A program made the position numbers and the translations under genes. A stretch of 64,000 bases of DNA from NCBI RefSeq assembly GCF_964656455.1, contig NC_135717.1, positions 147,760,308 to 147,824,307 of the forward strand. The letters run 5' to 3'. The notes beneath the pieces are model-generated. The model did no database searches. It had not been told where the DNA came from and was given only the letters and a program-made list of their open reading frames with translations. Shown one piece after another: positions 11,645 to 24,097 of this stretch (position 1 is the first letter of the stretch; the number at the start of each line of letters is the position of its first letter). Source of the DNA: Halichoerus grypus (taxonomy: Eukaryota > Chordata > Mammalia > Carnivora > Phocidae).

Positions 11645-11832
11645 TTAAGATTTTATTTATTTATTTGACAGAGAGAGACACAGCAAGAGAGGGAACACAA
11701 GCAGGGCGAGTGGGAGAAGGAGAAGCAGGCTTCCCGCTGAGCAGAGCCCAATGCAGGGCTTGATCTCAGGACCCTGGGATCATGACCTGAGCCGAAGGCT
11801 GACGCTTAACGACTGAGCCACCCAGGTGCCCC
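11645..11832 (-). mobile_element. CAN SINE, antisense
   Basis: Tail 'aagattttatttatttattt', body, 'gcttcccgctgagcagagcc', 'gatcatgacctgagccg' and head 'gccacccaggtgcccc'. The target duplication is not clear. It faces the next SINE across 42 bp. Confidence 0.92.
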
Positions 11833-11874
11833 AATAAATTCTAGTTTTAAGTCCTCTCTTAAAATATGACTCAA

Positions 11875-12096
11875 GGAGCACCTGGGTGGCTCAGTTGGTT
11901 GAGCGTCTGCTTTCGGCTCAGGTCATGACCCCAGGGTCCTGGGATGGAGCCCCACATGAGGCTCCTTGCTCAGCGGGAAGCCTGAGCTTCCCTCTCCCTC
12001 TGCTTGCTGCTCCCCCTGCTTGTGCGTGCGCTCTCTCTCTCTCTGTCAAATAAATAAATAAAATCTTTAAATAAATAAATAAACAAACAAACAAAC
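11875..12096 (+). mobile_element. CAN SINE, sense, with exact target duplication
   Basis: Head 'gcacctgggtggctcag', body, TC-rich run, 'aaataaataaataaaatctt' and a tail grown into (aaac)n. A perfect 13-bp duplication, aaatatgactcaa, lies at 11862-11874 and 12097-12109. Confidence 0.95.
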
Positions 12097-12399
12097 AAAT
12101 ATGACTCAAAATTGAATACAGTAATCCCCGAAGAGTCTGTCTAGTACAAAGGCTAGTCAGATATGTACCTCTTATGTTTCTTGCATTTCTATTAGTTCAG
12201 TCTAAGAACAGGCTAACTTAAATAGCATAAACCAACAAAACAACATTGGCTCAAATTCAGGTAATGGTGAATTAAACTTGCATCACTGTACTGGTGCTAA
12301 GTCTCATTCCATAGAGTAACAATTCATATCTATACCAAAATACTGATGTTTACTTTCATCCCATTAAATTGCATCTTATTTGTCTCAGCCTTGTATTCT

Positions 12400-12720
12400 A
12401 AACTATTGAGATCATTTTTACTGAGATATAATTGTCATATGATTGTATCAGTTTTAGATGTATAACATATTGATCTGATGTGTATATATATTAAAAAATG
12501 ATTACCACAGTAAGATTAGTTAACACTCATCACCACACATAGTTACAATTTTTTTTCTTGTGATGAGAACTTTTAAGATCTACCCTCTTAGTAACTTCCA
12601 AAAATACAATACAGTATTAACTATTACCACCATGCTGTAGGTTATATCCCCAGGACTTATTTATCTTATAAATGGATGTTTGTACCTTTTGACCCCCTTC
12701 ACCCATTTGATTGAGGTCAT
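12400..12720 (-). mobile_element. L1MA-type 3' UTR, antisense
   Basis: The segment reads 'actgagatataattgtcat', 'attagttaacactcatcacc', 'tgatgagaacttttaagatc', 'caccatgctgtaggtt' and 'ttgtaccttttgacccc', the reverse complement of L1MA-type 3' UTRs. Same family as 50650-51175. Confidence 0.75.
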
Positions 12721-13172
12721 TTTGAATGTTCATTTTATGACCCATCATAACTATTTCTCACCTAGCTTTTTGTCAGCAACAAACTTTAATAGCATAGTTT
12801 CTCTGTCACCTTTCAAGTTACTGATTAAAACGTGGATGGTTAATCAATATTTCTTTACTGCTAAACCTGCTCCAAACTGATCTTTGATTTGGCTGCTATA
12901 TCTATTTTTCTACAATGATAATGAAAGATTTTGTCATCTTTCTCAGCTATCACCAGCATCAATTTCTTAATGAGGTTTTCTCAACTTTTTTCAAGGTGGA
13001 GGTTTTGTAATTGATAGAAAAGATAGAAACCAAGCAGGTTGAAGCATATTCTTAACAACGTAAGTGACAATAGATTTTTAACACTTGAAAATATATTTCC
13101 TCTCATATGTAACTATAAAAAATAAAATTTTACCTCCATCCTGACCCAAATCAGTACTGATTTTTATTTTTA

Positions 13173-13366
13173 TTTTTTTAAAGATTTTATTTATTTATTT
13201 GAGAGAGAGAGAATGAGAGACAGAGAGCATGAGAAGAAGGAGGGTCAAAGGGAGGAGCAGACTCCCCGCTGAGCAGGGAGCCCTATGCGGGACTCGATCC
13301 CAGGACTCCAGGATCATAACCTGAGCTGAAGGCTATCGCTTAACCAACTGAGCCACTGAAGCACCC
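13173..13366 (-). mobile_element. CAN SINE, antisense, with exact target duplication
   Basis: Complete head and body in reverse. The flanks carry a 16-bp perfect duplication, ctgatttttattttta, at 13157-13172 and 13367-13382. Confidence 0.95.
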
Positions 13367-13879
13367 CTGATTTTTATTTTTAAATGTTAACCTTTCAAAT
13401 TTAGATGCTAATTTTAAATCATTCACACATTTTTCTGTGCAAAGATTTTTTAAAGCTTAAAACAAAATACAGAGGAAATTATTTAAATCAAAGTAACTAA
13501 TTTGAACTATGTTTTATTAGTAAACATGAAAATCTGAAATAAATTGATAATTTTCTGGGAAAATGTAGCTTACCAAAACTGACAATAGAAGATATAAAGT
13601 CTAAAAAGAAAATTCCCGCCCCTACAAAAAGTAATTTTAAAACTATTAAAGAGATATTCCACCTTCCAAAAAATGTATCGGTTTCAGATGACTTCGCAAG
13701 GAAAATTATCATGTAATTTAATCTAGTCAAGATGGCAAGAAAAGGAAGAATTTTTTTTTCCCTGAGTTATATCAGAAATCAATTTCCTTCATGGATACAA
13801 AAAGCAACCATTAGGAATAAATAATGGGAGAAATGGCTGCAATTAAAATACTAGCAAACATGATTAAATACCAAAGAAT

Positions 13880-14125
13880 AATTTTAGCAAGAAGGTTATG
13901 CTACAGTAATAAATGTCCCAAATATCATTGGTTTACGAGAACAAATGTTTATTCCTCATTCATATTCCATGTCCTTAGAGAGTTGACTTATATGTCCAAC
14001 GTTTTCTTCATTTGGGGACTTAGATTAAAGGAGAATTGGCCAACAATAATATGTTGGCCTCATAGAAGAAGGAAAAGACTGATGGTTCCTAAGCTTTCTG
14101 TTGATGAGTAACATATGCCACAATT
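13880..14125. mobile_element. Ancient interspersed repeat, family unassigned
   Basis: The text 'gctacagtaataaatgtccc', 'tttattcctcattcatattcc' follows the plan of the old MER/LTR-type repeats also seen at 40440 and 47970 (a 'taacaaatgcccc' start, then a TTTATT run). The 95-codon frame at 13824-14111 falls inside it and is not considered a gene. Confidence 0.35.
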
Positions 14126-14329
14126 GCCCAGATGGCCAAAGCAAGTAACAAGGCCAAACTGATGCAATGGAATGAGGAATTATAATCCTTCACCGGGATG
14201 GGTAGTGAATAATTAGTACAACAACAAAATCTACACCTGAATTATTTGTAACACTAATAACAAACCTGATCTAAAAGGAAATATATAGTTGCACCTCACT
14301 TATGAATGTTGATGCAAAACAATTGAAAG

Positions 14330-15460
14330 ATTAATGAAAGTTTATTATTTCATAAGCAATTTCATGTATTCAAAGATAATTTAACAGTAGAAAATTTATT
14401 AATAAAATTTAACTTAATACACCTAGTGAAAAGTATGATCAATTCTATAGACATTGACAAAAATTCAACACTCATTTTTATTTTTAAAAAGACTTCATTA
14501 AAATAGAGCTGATAGATAATTCTCTACAATGGTATGCCAGTGTTATAGTTTATATGGACATACTGGAGGAATTGATATGGTGAACAAGTTCTCTAACAGC
14601 ATTTTAATGTAACATTCTATCTACTAAAGGTGTTAGCCAATGCATTGATATAAAAAAAAAGAATATTAAAGATATTAAAAAATAAAAATAGAAAAGCTAT
14701 TTTTCTGGCAGCTAAAATTATCATGTACCTAGAAACTGAAAAGAATCCATTATAAAAGTTCTACAAAAGTAAGAGAATTTAGTTTAGTACCTGGGTGTTC
14801 AGAAGGCAATTGCCTTTATTATATGAAAAGAATAAACACTAGGAAGCAAAGCTGTAAAAGAAGCAAAGATTGCAATTATAATAGCAGCAAAATGATAAAA
14901 TACTTAGAAATGAACTTAACAAGAAATACACAAAACCTAAATGAAAAAAAACTAAAAAGCTATGTAAAGGTAGCTTTGAATGAATAGTAAGATTTTCCAT
15001 ATTTGTAATTAGGAAAAATCAACTTCATAATGATATCAATTCTCCTTAAGTTTATAAATTCAGTATGACCCCAATAAAAACACCAGTACATTTTAATGAA
15101 GCTGTATAACTTAAAGTTTATATAGAAAAAGCTAAAAAACGAAAATAGCAAGTCTGAAAAAAGGAGAGCAACAAGGTTAGAACAGCCCTATTGGATATTA
15201 AAATCTAAAGCCTCAAAATTTAAAGCAGTGTGACAATAGAAACTCCAGAAGTATTCTCACATCTGTACAGGGATTTAAGATATTAATGAGTATCATTGAG
15301 CAATTGAGTAGTTATCTTAAAAAAGATTAGTTTGAACCTTTCCTCACTCTGTACTCCATAATAAACTCTAAATAGATGAAAGATTTAAGAATAAAAATAA
15401 AACTATAATATATCTAGAGAACAAATGGGCAAAAAAGACTAAAACTTGACAAAAATCCCA
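14330..15460 (+). mobile_element. Degenerate L1 ORF2 (RT to C-terminal region)
   Basis: The order of landmarks follows L1 ORF2: 'aaaggtgttagccaatgca', 'tgggtgttcagaaggcaa', 'cacaaaacctaaatgaaaaa', 'aatgaagctgtataactt', 'ctattggatattaaaatc', 'aactctaaatagatgaaaga'. Every frame has many stops; this is an old L1M copy. Confidence 0.65.
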
Positions 15461-15504
15461 TCGTTTGGTTGGGATATGGAGAAATAATGACTTTCCAATT
15501 TGGG

Positions 15505-15587
15505 GCCTGAAGGTTGTAACAGTCAGGGTACCATCAGGGAATAAGAACCTAGATAGCTAAATAGTTGGACAAATAAATAGATGGATG

Positions 15588-15622
<35 letters not shown>

Positions 15623-15960
15623 TTATTTAATGCAAGGAATTGGTTTACAGAATTATGGGGTATAGGGCCTGGCTGGGCAAGACCAAAATCTGGAGGACAA
15701 TCCATCAGGAAGAGCGGGCTAGAAATTCTCAGGTAGAAGCTGAAGCTGCAGTTAACAAGTGAAATTTCTTCTTCAGGGAGATTTCATTAAGGTCTATCAA
15801 CTAATTATTTCAGGCCCTCCCAGATTCCTGAGAATAATCTCCTTTATTTAAAGTTAATTGATTATGGACTTCTTTTCACATCTACAAAATGTCTTCGGAG
15901 CAACACCCAGATTGCGTTTGATTGAATAACTGGGGACTAAAACCTAGCCAAGCCGACATA
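15505..15960. mobile_element. Ancient LTR/MER-type repeat, family unassigned
   Basis: The block starts 'gtaacagtcagggtacc' and continues 'ttatttaatgcaaggaattgg', 'gaccaaaatctggaggaca', and ends near 'aacctagccaagccgacat'. I recognise this common mammalian repeat layout but will not assign a family name. The GATA microsatellite has expanded inside it. Confidence 0.45.
15576..15620. repeat. (GATA)n microsatellite
   Basis: A GATG/GATA start is followed by about nine near-perfect GATA units. Likely length-polymorphic. Confidence 0.95.
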
Positions 15961-15964
15961 AGAA

Positions 15965-17130
15965 ACTGTCCATCACCGAGGAAGAAACAACGTCCTCCTC
16001 AGAGAGCTGTTATCAGGACGTCCCTGAGACACCAGGCTAAGGTTATTTTAAAAAATTAAGAAATTCCCTTTTCATACCCTTCCATATGTCCTAGCTTTTT
16101 TCTTGGGAAAGTATATAGGATAAAAACCTCAAACAACTGAGCAAAACAGGTGAGAAAGAAACATAAATGGTTTCCAAATCAAGACAACAGACTGAGTGCA
16201 CACATTTGCTTTCCTTTCCTTCTGACTGGATTAAAATTACAATAAAGGAATACTTAAAGAAATAACTCCAAGTACCATCAGGAAATTAGAAACAACTCTA
16301 GGTATTTCAAGCGCAAGGGAAATTGATACAGAAAAATAGACGTCTACAAAATAATTCTAAAGGTTCAAAAAGCAAACATCAGGAATAAATAACTACTAGT
16401 TCTTTAGGTCACACAGCAGTAAACAGCAATCAAGAAGTCAGGAAACTACCACACAGGTTCACAGAGTTGAAGTTGCTCCCAACCCCCAAGCCAATGGCTG
16501 GCAGTGGAACATGGAATCCAGCTGCTGCTGAAGAAGCACACATCTGCTGGCGTTTAATGTAACTGCAGGACAAAGAATGGTTTCTGCTTCTCTCTTTCTT
16601 TATAGTTCTTCCACAAGTGCATATTATTAAAAGAACAGAAATGGCATCAAAAACTTTGAACAAAAGTATTCTAGAAATGTAGTTCCCAGACTTCAGCCCC
16701 TGAGACAGAGTACAAAGCAGAGCAAACAGTGGAAATGAATAACACAACCAAAAAAATAGATTGGGTGAGAGGTCATCAATAACTAGAAATTTCAACATAT
16801 TTCTAGAAGATGCAAATCAGATGGAAATGTTGTAGTAAACGAAACAGTGAAAGAGGCAGCCATCTAGAATATGCAAATAATCGGCAGTGGATGAGGTAGC
16901 CCATTCTTGGAGCTTAATTATGGACAGGCATTAGCCTCAGGGTGGACATATACAGAGGATAAAAGGTAAAGGTACGGAAATTAACTGAAGGTCTTTTTGT
17001 TAATTACTGAGTCAATTGTCCTCATACCTACATTCTCATGCATAGCATCAATCAGAAACTGTTAAATTGGCCAAAATTAATTTCTTTTCTCTAAATAAAT
17101 AGAACTATCTATGTGACAGTAAATTAGAGG
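15965..17130. other. Unique DNA
   Basis: No family or gene was recognised. A 122-codon minus frame (16430-16798) has no domain I can name and sits in non-coding-looking sequence. Confidence 0.35.
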
Positions 17131-17589
17131 AACTCACATGACTGTTAATACCCAGTGCATATCTTTGATTAGGTTATTATTTGGGAGACAACCAACCAAC
17201 CAATGGGAATCTCTTTTCCCATCTCTTGAATCTGGACTTCTTGTGACCTATTTTGACCAAAAGAACATGGCAAAAGTGACACTGTACAAGTTCTTGAAAT
17301 TCCTGTGTTCCTCATTGTGGAATCCTCTGGCACCTGGTGCAGAAGCTCCCCTGGAAGACTACATGAAGAGAGGGGCTCAGGCTTCCCAACTTTCCAGACT
17401 TGCCAGCTGAGTCTCAAAACTTGATACCATCCATCTCAGCTGAACTGCCAACTGAATGAATCCACCAGAGTGAGCCCAGTGAAATGAGCAAAAGAGTATG
17501 GGAAGTACTATGTGGTGGTGGTGGCCGTTAGCCCGTGAGTCTGGGGTGTTTTGTGTACAAAAAGGTTAACTGTAACACAACTCAAACGA

Positions 17590-17880
17590 GTCTCAGTGTC
17601 CTGCACACTTCAAATTGAAGTTTGCCAATAGGCATGTCCTGTCCACGAACTCACCACTCCTTCCCTTACGTCTTTTATTACTTGCTCAAATACCCCTTAC
17701 TCAATGAGGTCTGTTCTATCCACTCTATTTTAAATTATAAGCCCAATCACAACCATCCTCTCACACTTCCTCTCCTACTTCATGAGAGACAGAGATTTCT
17801 ATTTGTTTCATTCACTACTGTTTCCTCAGTGCTTTCAAACTGTACCTGTCACAGAGTGGACAATAAATATTAGTTAAGTA
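17590..17880 (+). mobile_element. L2 3' end
   Basis: Diverged LINE2 terminus: 'cttgctcaaatacccct', 'tgaggtctgttctatcc', 'agagacagagatttctatt', 'tgtcacagagtggacaataaatatt'. The 83-codon frame here is L2-derived noise. Confidence 0.6.
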
Positions 17881-17943
17881 AATTTATGAATGGATTCATG
17901 GGGTATAAGTAGTAAAATATCAATTCTAAGCACATTCACCTTT

Positions 17944-18259
17944 TTTCCCCTTTTTTAAATTTTATTTTATTTTTTCATTTTTTAAATTTAAATGCAATTA
18001 ACATATAATGTATGATTGGTTTCAGAGGTAAAAGTCTGTAATTCATCATTATTATATAATACCCAGTGCTCATTACATTACGTGCCCCCCTTAATGTTCA
18101 TCACCCACTTACCCTATCCCCCAACCCCCCTCCCCTCCAGCAACCCTCAGTTTTTTCCTATGATTAAGAGTCTCTTATGGTTTGTCTCCCTCTCTGATTT
18201 CATCTTGTTTTATTTTTTCCTCTCTTCCCCTATGATCCTCTGTTTTGTTTCTTAAATTC
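17944..18259 (-). mobile_element. L1 3' UTR, antisense, with target duplication
   Basis: A young-looking 5'-truncated L1 end ('acccagtgctcattacatta', C-rich run, 'aaccctcagttttttcc', 'tatgatcctctgttttg'). A 13-bp duplication, cacattcaccttt, lies at 17931-17943 and 18260-18272. Confidence 0.9.
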
Positions 18260-18590
18260 CACATTCACCTTTAAGTGAAACAGGGATCCTTACTTTGGAC
18301 CTAAGAAGATGGAATGCAGTCCTAACATCCCCTACAAAGATCAATAAGGTATAAGATTTACTTTATGAATATAATGTAAACGCTATATGCTGGTTTTTAT
18401 ATTTTTAATTAACCTATATATAAATTATAAAAAACAATTATAAAATGCAGTGTTAGTAACCTCAACAACATAAAAAAAGCCTCACTAATAGAAATTAGAA
18501 GATGGAGTGGGGAAGAAATAGGAGTATAATAACTTTATCATGCATAATGGGAAAAGGAAAACAAAACCATTGTTTAAAAGCAATGGAACA

Positions 18591-18821
18591 GGGGTGCCTG
18601 GGTAGGGCTCAGTAAGTTAAGCCTCTGACTCTTGATTTCGGCTCAGGTCATGATCTCTTGGTTCATGAGATCGAGCCCCAAGTTGTGTCGTCTGGCTCCA
18701 TTCTCAGCGGGGAGTCTGCTTGAGTTTCTCTCTCTCCCTCTGCCCCACCCCCACCAGTTCAGGTGCACTCTTTCTCTCTCTCTCTCTAAAAGAAATAAAT
18801 CTTAAAAAATAAATAAAAAAT
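18591..18821 (+). mobile_element. CAN SINE, older sense copy
   Basis: Head 'gggtgcctgggtagggctcag', 'ttcggctcaggtcatgatctc', TC-rich run, tail with aaataaataaaaaat. Duplication aaaagcaatggaaca (18576-18590) against aaaagcagtagaaca (18822-18836), two differences, so it is not recent. Confidence 0.92.
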
Positions 18822-18839
18822 AAAAGCAGTAGAACAAGA

Positions 18840-20370
18840 ATTTGGGTATTTAATATAGTATTAAATTACAGAAGTAACTTGTGGGAAAAGTAGAGATAAT
18901 GACTATCAAACCCAGAAGGATAGCAAACACCAGGTTGGAGAAGAGCCAGATGCCTGAGTAAAGAGTAAATTTCCATATTTTCCAAAGTTAAGTTGATAAG
19001 TTGCTAATAATACAGAAACATGTTGTTTAGATTTTCAAATGTATCCATCAGAAGAAGCAAAACAGAAATGATTAAAAGAGTCTATCTCTGGGGTATGGGC
19101 CTGGAAAAGGGAGAGGGTATCTGCTGTTTTCCTTAGAAGCTCTATTGTAAAATTTAATTTTTTACCATATGCATAACTTCCTTATTTTTAAAAACAATAA
19201 TAATAAAATGAAGAAAGGAAAACTAAGTATAAAACAAAACAATATAAAATGTTCATCATTAGGAAAATGAAATTCAGTGGAGTAAGATATTTTTTATAGA
19301 TCATAAATCTTCATAGTCAAAGTAAAATCAAGGAGAAACTCATCTATAAGCTACAAAAATTATGTGATGCACAGGGAAGTTTGGGAAAATAAGAGAGACA
19401 GTGCCACTCAATATCTTGCTAATCTTTATGGTGCTCACAGATGTCAAAAGACTAAGGCAATGCAAGGTGTCCTGTAAAAAGTTAGTGCTCTTGCTGACCT
19501 TTTTTACCATGACCTCTCTTTAACTCTGATCTTACAGTTCTTAAGTAATTTCAATTTGATTTTCTACAAACAGGAATTCAATCTCTGTGAAGAATATGAA
19601 TTTATAGGTCAGGCAGCAATCAGATTAATTTATTTCTAACTTTGAAGTATAAAACAATTTTCTGGAATTTTAGAAAAGTAATTTCTTCTACTGGGTCTTA
19701 TGATGTTCATTTGTCTTATGAACTTTAGAAGAGTTGATCATATTCACCCTTCCCAGAGTTTTCTTTCTGACTTGGCCTTTAAACCACCTCCTGAAACTCA
19801 GCAGAATTGTAAATTTATTGAGTGGTTTGACAGGTATTAAGAATCTTTTTAAAATCACAGCAATTTTATTGAAATGAATAGGAAACGAGAAAGGGATAGA
19901 AAGAAGGAAAAGTAGCAAAATTGTATTATCTCTAGTCAAGATATATGATTTAAAAGTAAGGAAATCACAAAATGGATGTCCCACTAAAGGCAGTGTAATA
20001 TTCTGGATTGAATCCTGGAACAAAAAAAAAGGAAATGAGTGGAAAAATGGTAAAATCCTAATAAAGTCATATCAGTTAATGGTAATGTACCAAAGTTGAC
20101 TTCATAGTCATTGTACATTGACAAATGTACTGTTTATGTAAAATGTTAACGTTGGGGTGTGGGGGGTGGGGGAGTAGGTAAAGAGTCTGCAGAAACTGCC
20201 TGTACTATCATTGTCAGTACCAGGGATGGGAGGAGTGGATCAGGAATTAAGTAATAGTGTGACTTTGTAAAGAACACTTTTGACACAAGGGCAAAATGAT
20301 TAACCTGTCAGATTCAGTAGAAGCAAGGAACATAGAATGTCTTTACTTGGCCTGGCACTTACATCTGCCC
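18840..20370. other. Unique DNA
   Basis: No family was recognised. A G-rich run (ggggtgtggggggtggggga) lies at 20154-20173. The 111-codon minus frame 19688-20023 has no recognised domain. Confidence 0.35.
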
Positions 20371-20373
20371 CAC

Positions 20374-20714
20374 TGTCTTGATCCATTCAGGTTGCTGTAA
20401 CAGAATACCATAGACTGGGTGGCTTATAACAGAAATCTATTTTTCACAGTTCTGGAGGCTGAAAAATCTAAGATCAAGGCACCTACAGATTGGGTTCTGG
20501 TGAAAACCAGCTTCCTCAGTGATGCCCATCTTCTCACATGGAGGAAGGGATGAGGGAGCTCTCTGGGGCCTTTTTTATAAGGGCACTAATCCCATTCATG
20601 AGGGCTCCACCCTCATGACCTAATCATCTCCCAAGAGCCCACCTCCAAATACCATCACATTGAGAATTAGGTTTCAACATATGAATTTGCAGAGGATACA
20701 AACAGTCTATAGCA
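20374..20714 (-). mobile_element. MST/MLT-type MaLR LTR, antisense
   Basis: Nearly complete antisense LTR of the ERVL-MaLR group: 'ctgtaacagaataccataga', 'ctgggtggcttata', 'cacagttctggaggctg', 'taagggcactaatcccattc', 'catgacctaatcatctccca', 'tttcaacatatgaattt', ending 'tatagca'. A non-autonomous LTR with no coding capacity; no partner LTR was seen. Confidence 0.85.
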
Positions 20715-20804
20715 CCCACTTAATATATACAGTAAAAACTCTGAAAAACAAAAGCTCTTATGTGGAAACATTCATTTATTTTCCCATAGATGATAAGCTT
20801 TTTA

Positions 20805-21024
20805 TTTATTTATTTTTTTTTAAAGATTTTATTTATTTATTTGTTAGAGAGAGCATGGGCAAGAGAGAGTGAGCGAGAGTACAAGCAGGGGGAGCTGCAG
20901 GCAGAGGGAGAAGCAGGCTCCCTGCTGAGCAAGGAGCCGGATGCGGGACTCGATCCCAGGACCCTGGGATCATGACCTGAGCCGAAGGCAGCCGCTTAAC
21001 CGACTGAGGCACCCAGGCGACCCT
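20805..21024 (-). mobile_element. CAN SINE, antisense, with exact target duplication
   Basis: Near-consensus copy in reverse. Perfect 15-bp duplication, atgataagcttttta, at 20790-20804 and 21025-21039. Confidence 0.95.
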
Positions 21025-21044
21025 ATGATAAGCTTTTTAAAGCT

Positions 21045-22785
21045 GCAGGTTTTATTCACAACAATATCCCTGGTATTGAGAACACAGTAGGCATTCGGTT
21101 AATATTTGATAAATAGAGAATAAATAATTTCTCATTAAATATCACCTTTGTGTTTGTGGCATATTAAAGTTGTAGCATATCACAATTACTTAGAGTAAAT
21201 TGACTAAATGGATTAGACTGGTTTTGATTCATACAATCATACCATGGAGAGAGAGTTGTGTATTATAATTTTATCATATATAATTGTATTATAATTGTTA
21301 TAGATAATAATATCGGTAAGACTACATGCAGAAAAATATTTTTCTATAGTTCTTCAATTGTTGCTTCCCCTGTGGAAAGTCAGTAGCAAAAAGAGTCTAT
21401 GTAGCTTTAAAAAAAACTCTCCCTATGATAGTAAAGAAATATTAATAGCTTTTAAATATAAAAGAATTCAACCCTGTACCATACTAATAATTTATTACTC
21501 TAGACTGAATATTAACACATCTCTGAAAAGTAACTGTACATGTCATTACCAAAGATATGTCTATAATTTGATCACCTTTCTTGAGAAAGCTGACTAGATT
21601 CTGGAAAATCATTTCTCCATTAAGATTAGATATTCATACACTTAAAACTACAGTATTTAAGTTAATATATCTATTTAGAAAAATAATAGAAAATATCTAA
21701 TTTTGTAACCATTAGAACACTTTAATTTTTAACAGTGGAATTTATTTCAGTGAGATAGAGATTATTAAATGTTTTAATGGAGTCATTCATTTGAAAGAAG
21801 AGACTTTCGTCTTACAATTAATTTTCCAGTTAACAAAATGTTAATTAATAAAATGTTCATATCTTTTTCATGTAATTAATAATGTAAGTGAAATCCACAA
21901 AGCTTGATGTCTAATGCATTTGGTTTTGCATGGCTTACTTTCTGATTGCGCCAGGAATGTATATTTACTTTCTGATTCTGAATGTATAGTTCCACGTAAT
22001 TCAAGGAACACGCTGTTCACTGGAGAGTGAGGGGGTCTCTATGGTTCTTATTTTCTTGACTTAAAGCAAGTTATCTGTTACAATATTTATGTTCACTCTT
22101 TACCTTATCTATTGCTGTCTTTGTAAGTGATAGTACAAACTATTTGAAAGAAAATGTTGCTACTACCTGGTACTTCCAAAGTTTGAAACCAAAAAAATAA
22201 CTGGCACATAAAGGTTTTTGATAAACATTTTATGAATATCTCTTTGCAAGTCTTTCCTCTGAATAGAATAGTATCCTTTCTTCTAGTATCAATTTTACAT
22301 CTAGTGAAATGGTCTTAGGTCACCTTTTAAGTGTTCAATTTTTACAAAATAGGTAATTCTGATAGTCCACATCTACATCCACTAAAAATAATAATGTCAT
22401 TCCTAGTCTTTCCTAAATGTACTAAATGAATGAAGCTCTGCTCTTAATCACTGAATGGCATAATTGTATCGTATACACTTTATGCTCCAAAAGTTAAAGA
22501 ACACATCAGGGTACCTCATATTTTCAGGAATCCGCAAGTATGTAATGTGGAACCTAAAAATAGGTATCGATTTCACTGGAGAAAAATAAGTGAATATAGA
22601 TTGCCTAGGGAGTTTAAATGACTTCAGCACTGATAAAAGGCAATAAGCATAATTCAAATACTTGATCCCTATTTAATCCTACAAATCAAAGCTCTTTCAA
22701 ATAAGAAAATAAAGTATGAATATTAAATGCCAAAGAACTTCCAAAGAGTCTTAGGGGAAAAGTAATGGAGAAAATGCTAAAAGTG
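21045..22785. other. Unique AT-rich DNA
   Basis: No repeat family, gene or RNA was recognised. There is a small direct repeat of 'tttactttctgattctgaatgta' type around 21937-21986. Confidence 0.4.
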
Positions 22786-23122
22786 TAGACTGTATATTAG
22801 TCTCCTAGGTCTGCCATAACAAATTACCACAAATTGGGTAGCTTAAAAAACAGAAATTTATTCTCTCAGAGTTCTAGGAGCTGAAAGTCCAAAGTCAGTG
22901 TGTCATTAGGTCTTGTTGCCTCTTGAAGCTATTGAGAAAAACCCTTCCTTGCCTCTTCCTAGTTTCTGGTGGTTGCCAGTAATCTTTGGCTGCATCTCTC
23001 CAATGTCTTCATTATGGCCTTTTCTCCCTGAGAATATCTGTGCCTGTTTCTCTCTTTCATTTTTTTTTTTCTTATAAGGACATCAGTGATTGGATTTATT
23101 CCAGTATGATTTCATCTTATAT

Positions 23123-24097
23123 CTTTTTAAAAAATTTTAATTCTAGTATAGTTAACATACAGTGTTATATTAGTTTCAAGTGTACCGTGGAGTGATTCAA
23201 CAATTCTGTACATTACTCAGTGCTCATCATGATAAGTGTACTCTTAATCCCCTTTATCTATTTTACCCATTCCCCTTCTCTACCTTTCCCCCTAGTAATC
23301 ATCAGTTTGTTCTCTATAGTTAAGAGTGTTTCTTGGTTTGTTTCTTGTTTTCTTTGTTTTGTTTCTTAAATTCCACGTATGAGTGAAATCATATGGTATT
23401 TGTCTTTCTCTGACTTATCTTGCTTAGCAGTGATATAACCTCTAGATATCCATGTGTTGCAAATGGCAAGATTTCATTCTTTTTTATGGCTAATATTCCA
23501 TTGTATGTATGTACTATATCTTCTTTATCCATTCATCCATCTATCGATTAACACTTGTGTTGCTTCTGTAAATTGGCTATTTTAAATAATGCTGCAATAA
23601 ACCTAGGGGTGCATATATCCTTTTGAATTAGTGTTTTTGTATTCTTTGGGTAAATACCCAGTAGTGGAATTACTGGATCATATGATAAATCTATTTTTAA
23701 CTTTTTGAGGAACCTCTATACTGTTTTCCACAGTGGCTGCATCAGTTTCCATTCCCACCAACAATGCACAAGGGTTCCTTTTTTCCAAATCCTTGCCAAC
23801 ATTTGTTGTTTCTTGTGTTTTTGATTTTAGGCATTCTGATAGGTGTAAGGTGATATCTCATTGTGGTTTAGATTTCCATTTCCCTGATGATGAGTGATAT
23901 TGAGCATCTTTTTATGTGTCTGTTGGCCATCTGTGTATCTTCTTTGGAAAAATATCTGTTCATGTCTTCTGCCCATTTCTAAATTGGATAATTTTTTTTT
24001 GGTTGTTGAGTGGTATAAGTTCCTTATATATTTTAAATACTAACCCTTTATCAAATATGGTATTTGCAAATATCTTCTCCCATCTAGTAGGTTGTCT
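23123..24097 (-). mobile_element. Twin-primed L1: 3' segment, antisense
   Basis: From left to right this is the L1 3' UTR and the ORF2 C-terminal region in reverse: 'agtatagttaacatacagtg', 'ttactcagtgctcatcatg', 'catatggtatttgtctttct', 'taatgctgcaataaac', 'ggtaaatacccagtagtgg', 'gcaaatatcttctcccat', breaking off after 'ggttgtct' at about 24097. No frame is intact. Confidence 0.92.

Noticed and set aside
11875..12096. SINE heads as tRNA genes
   Set aside because: The tRNA-like head keeps box B wording but not a foldable cloverleaf, and it is part of the repeated CAN SINE.
15576..15620. GATA and other short tandem units as a CRISPR array
   Set aside because: Plain microsatellite in a mammalian genome, without spacers.
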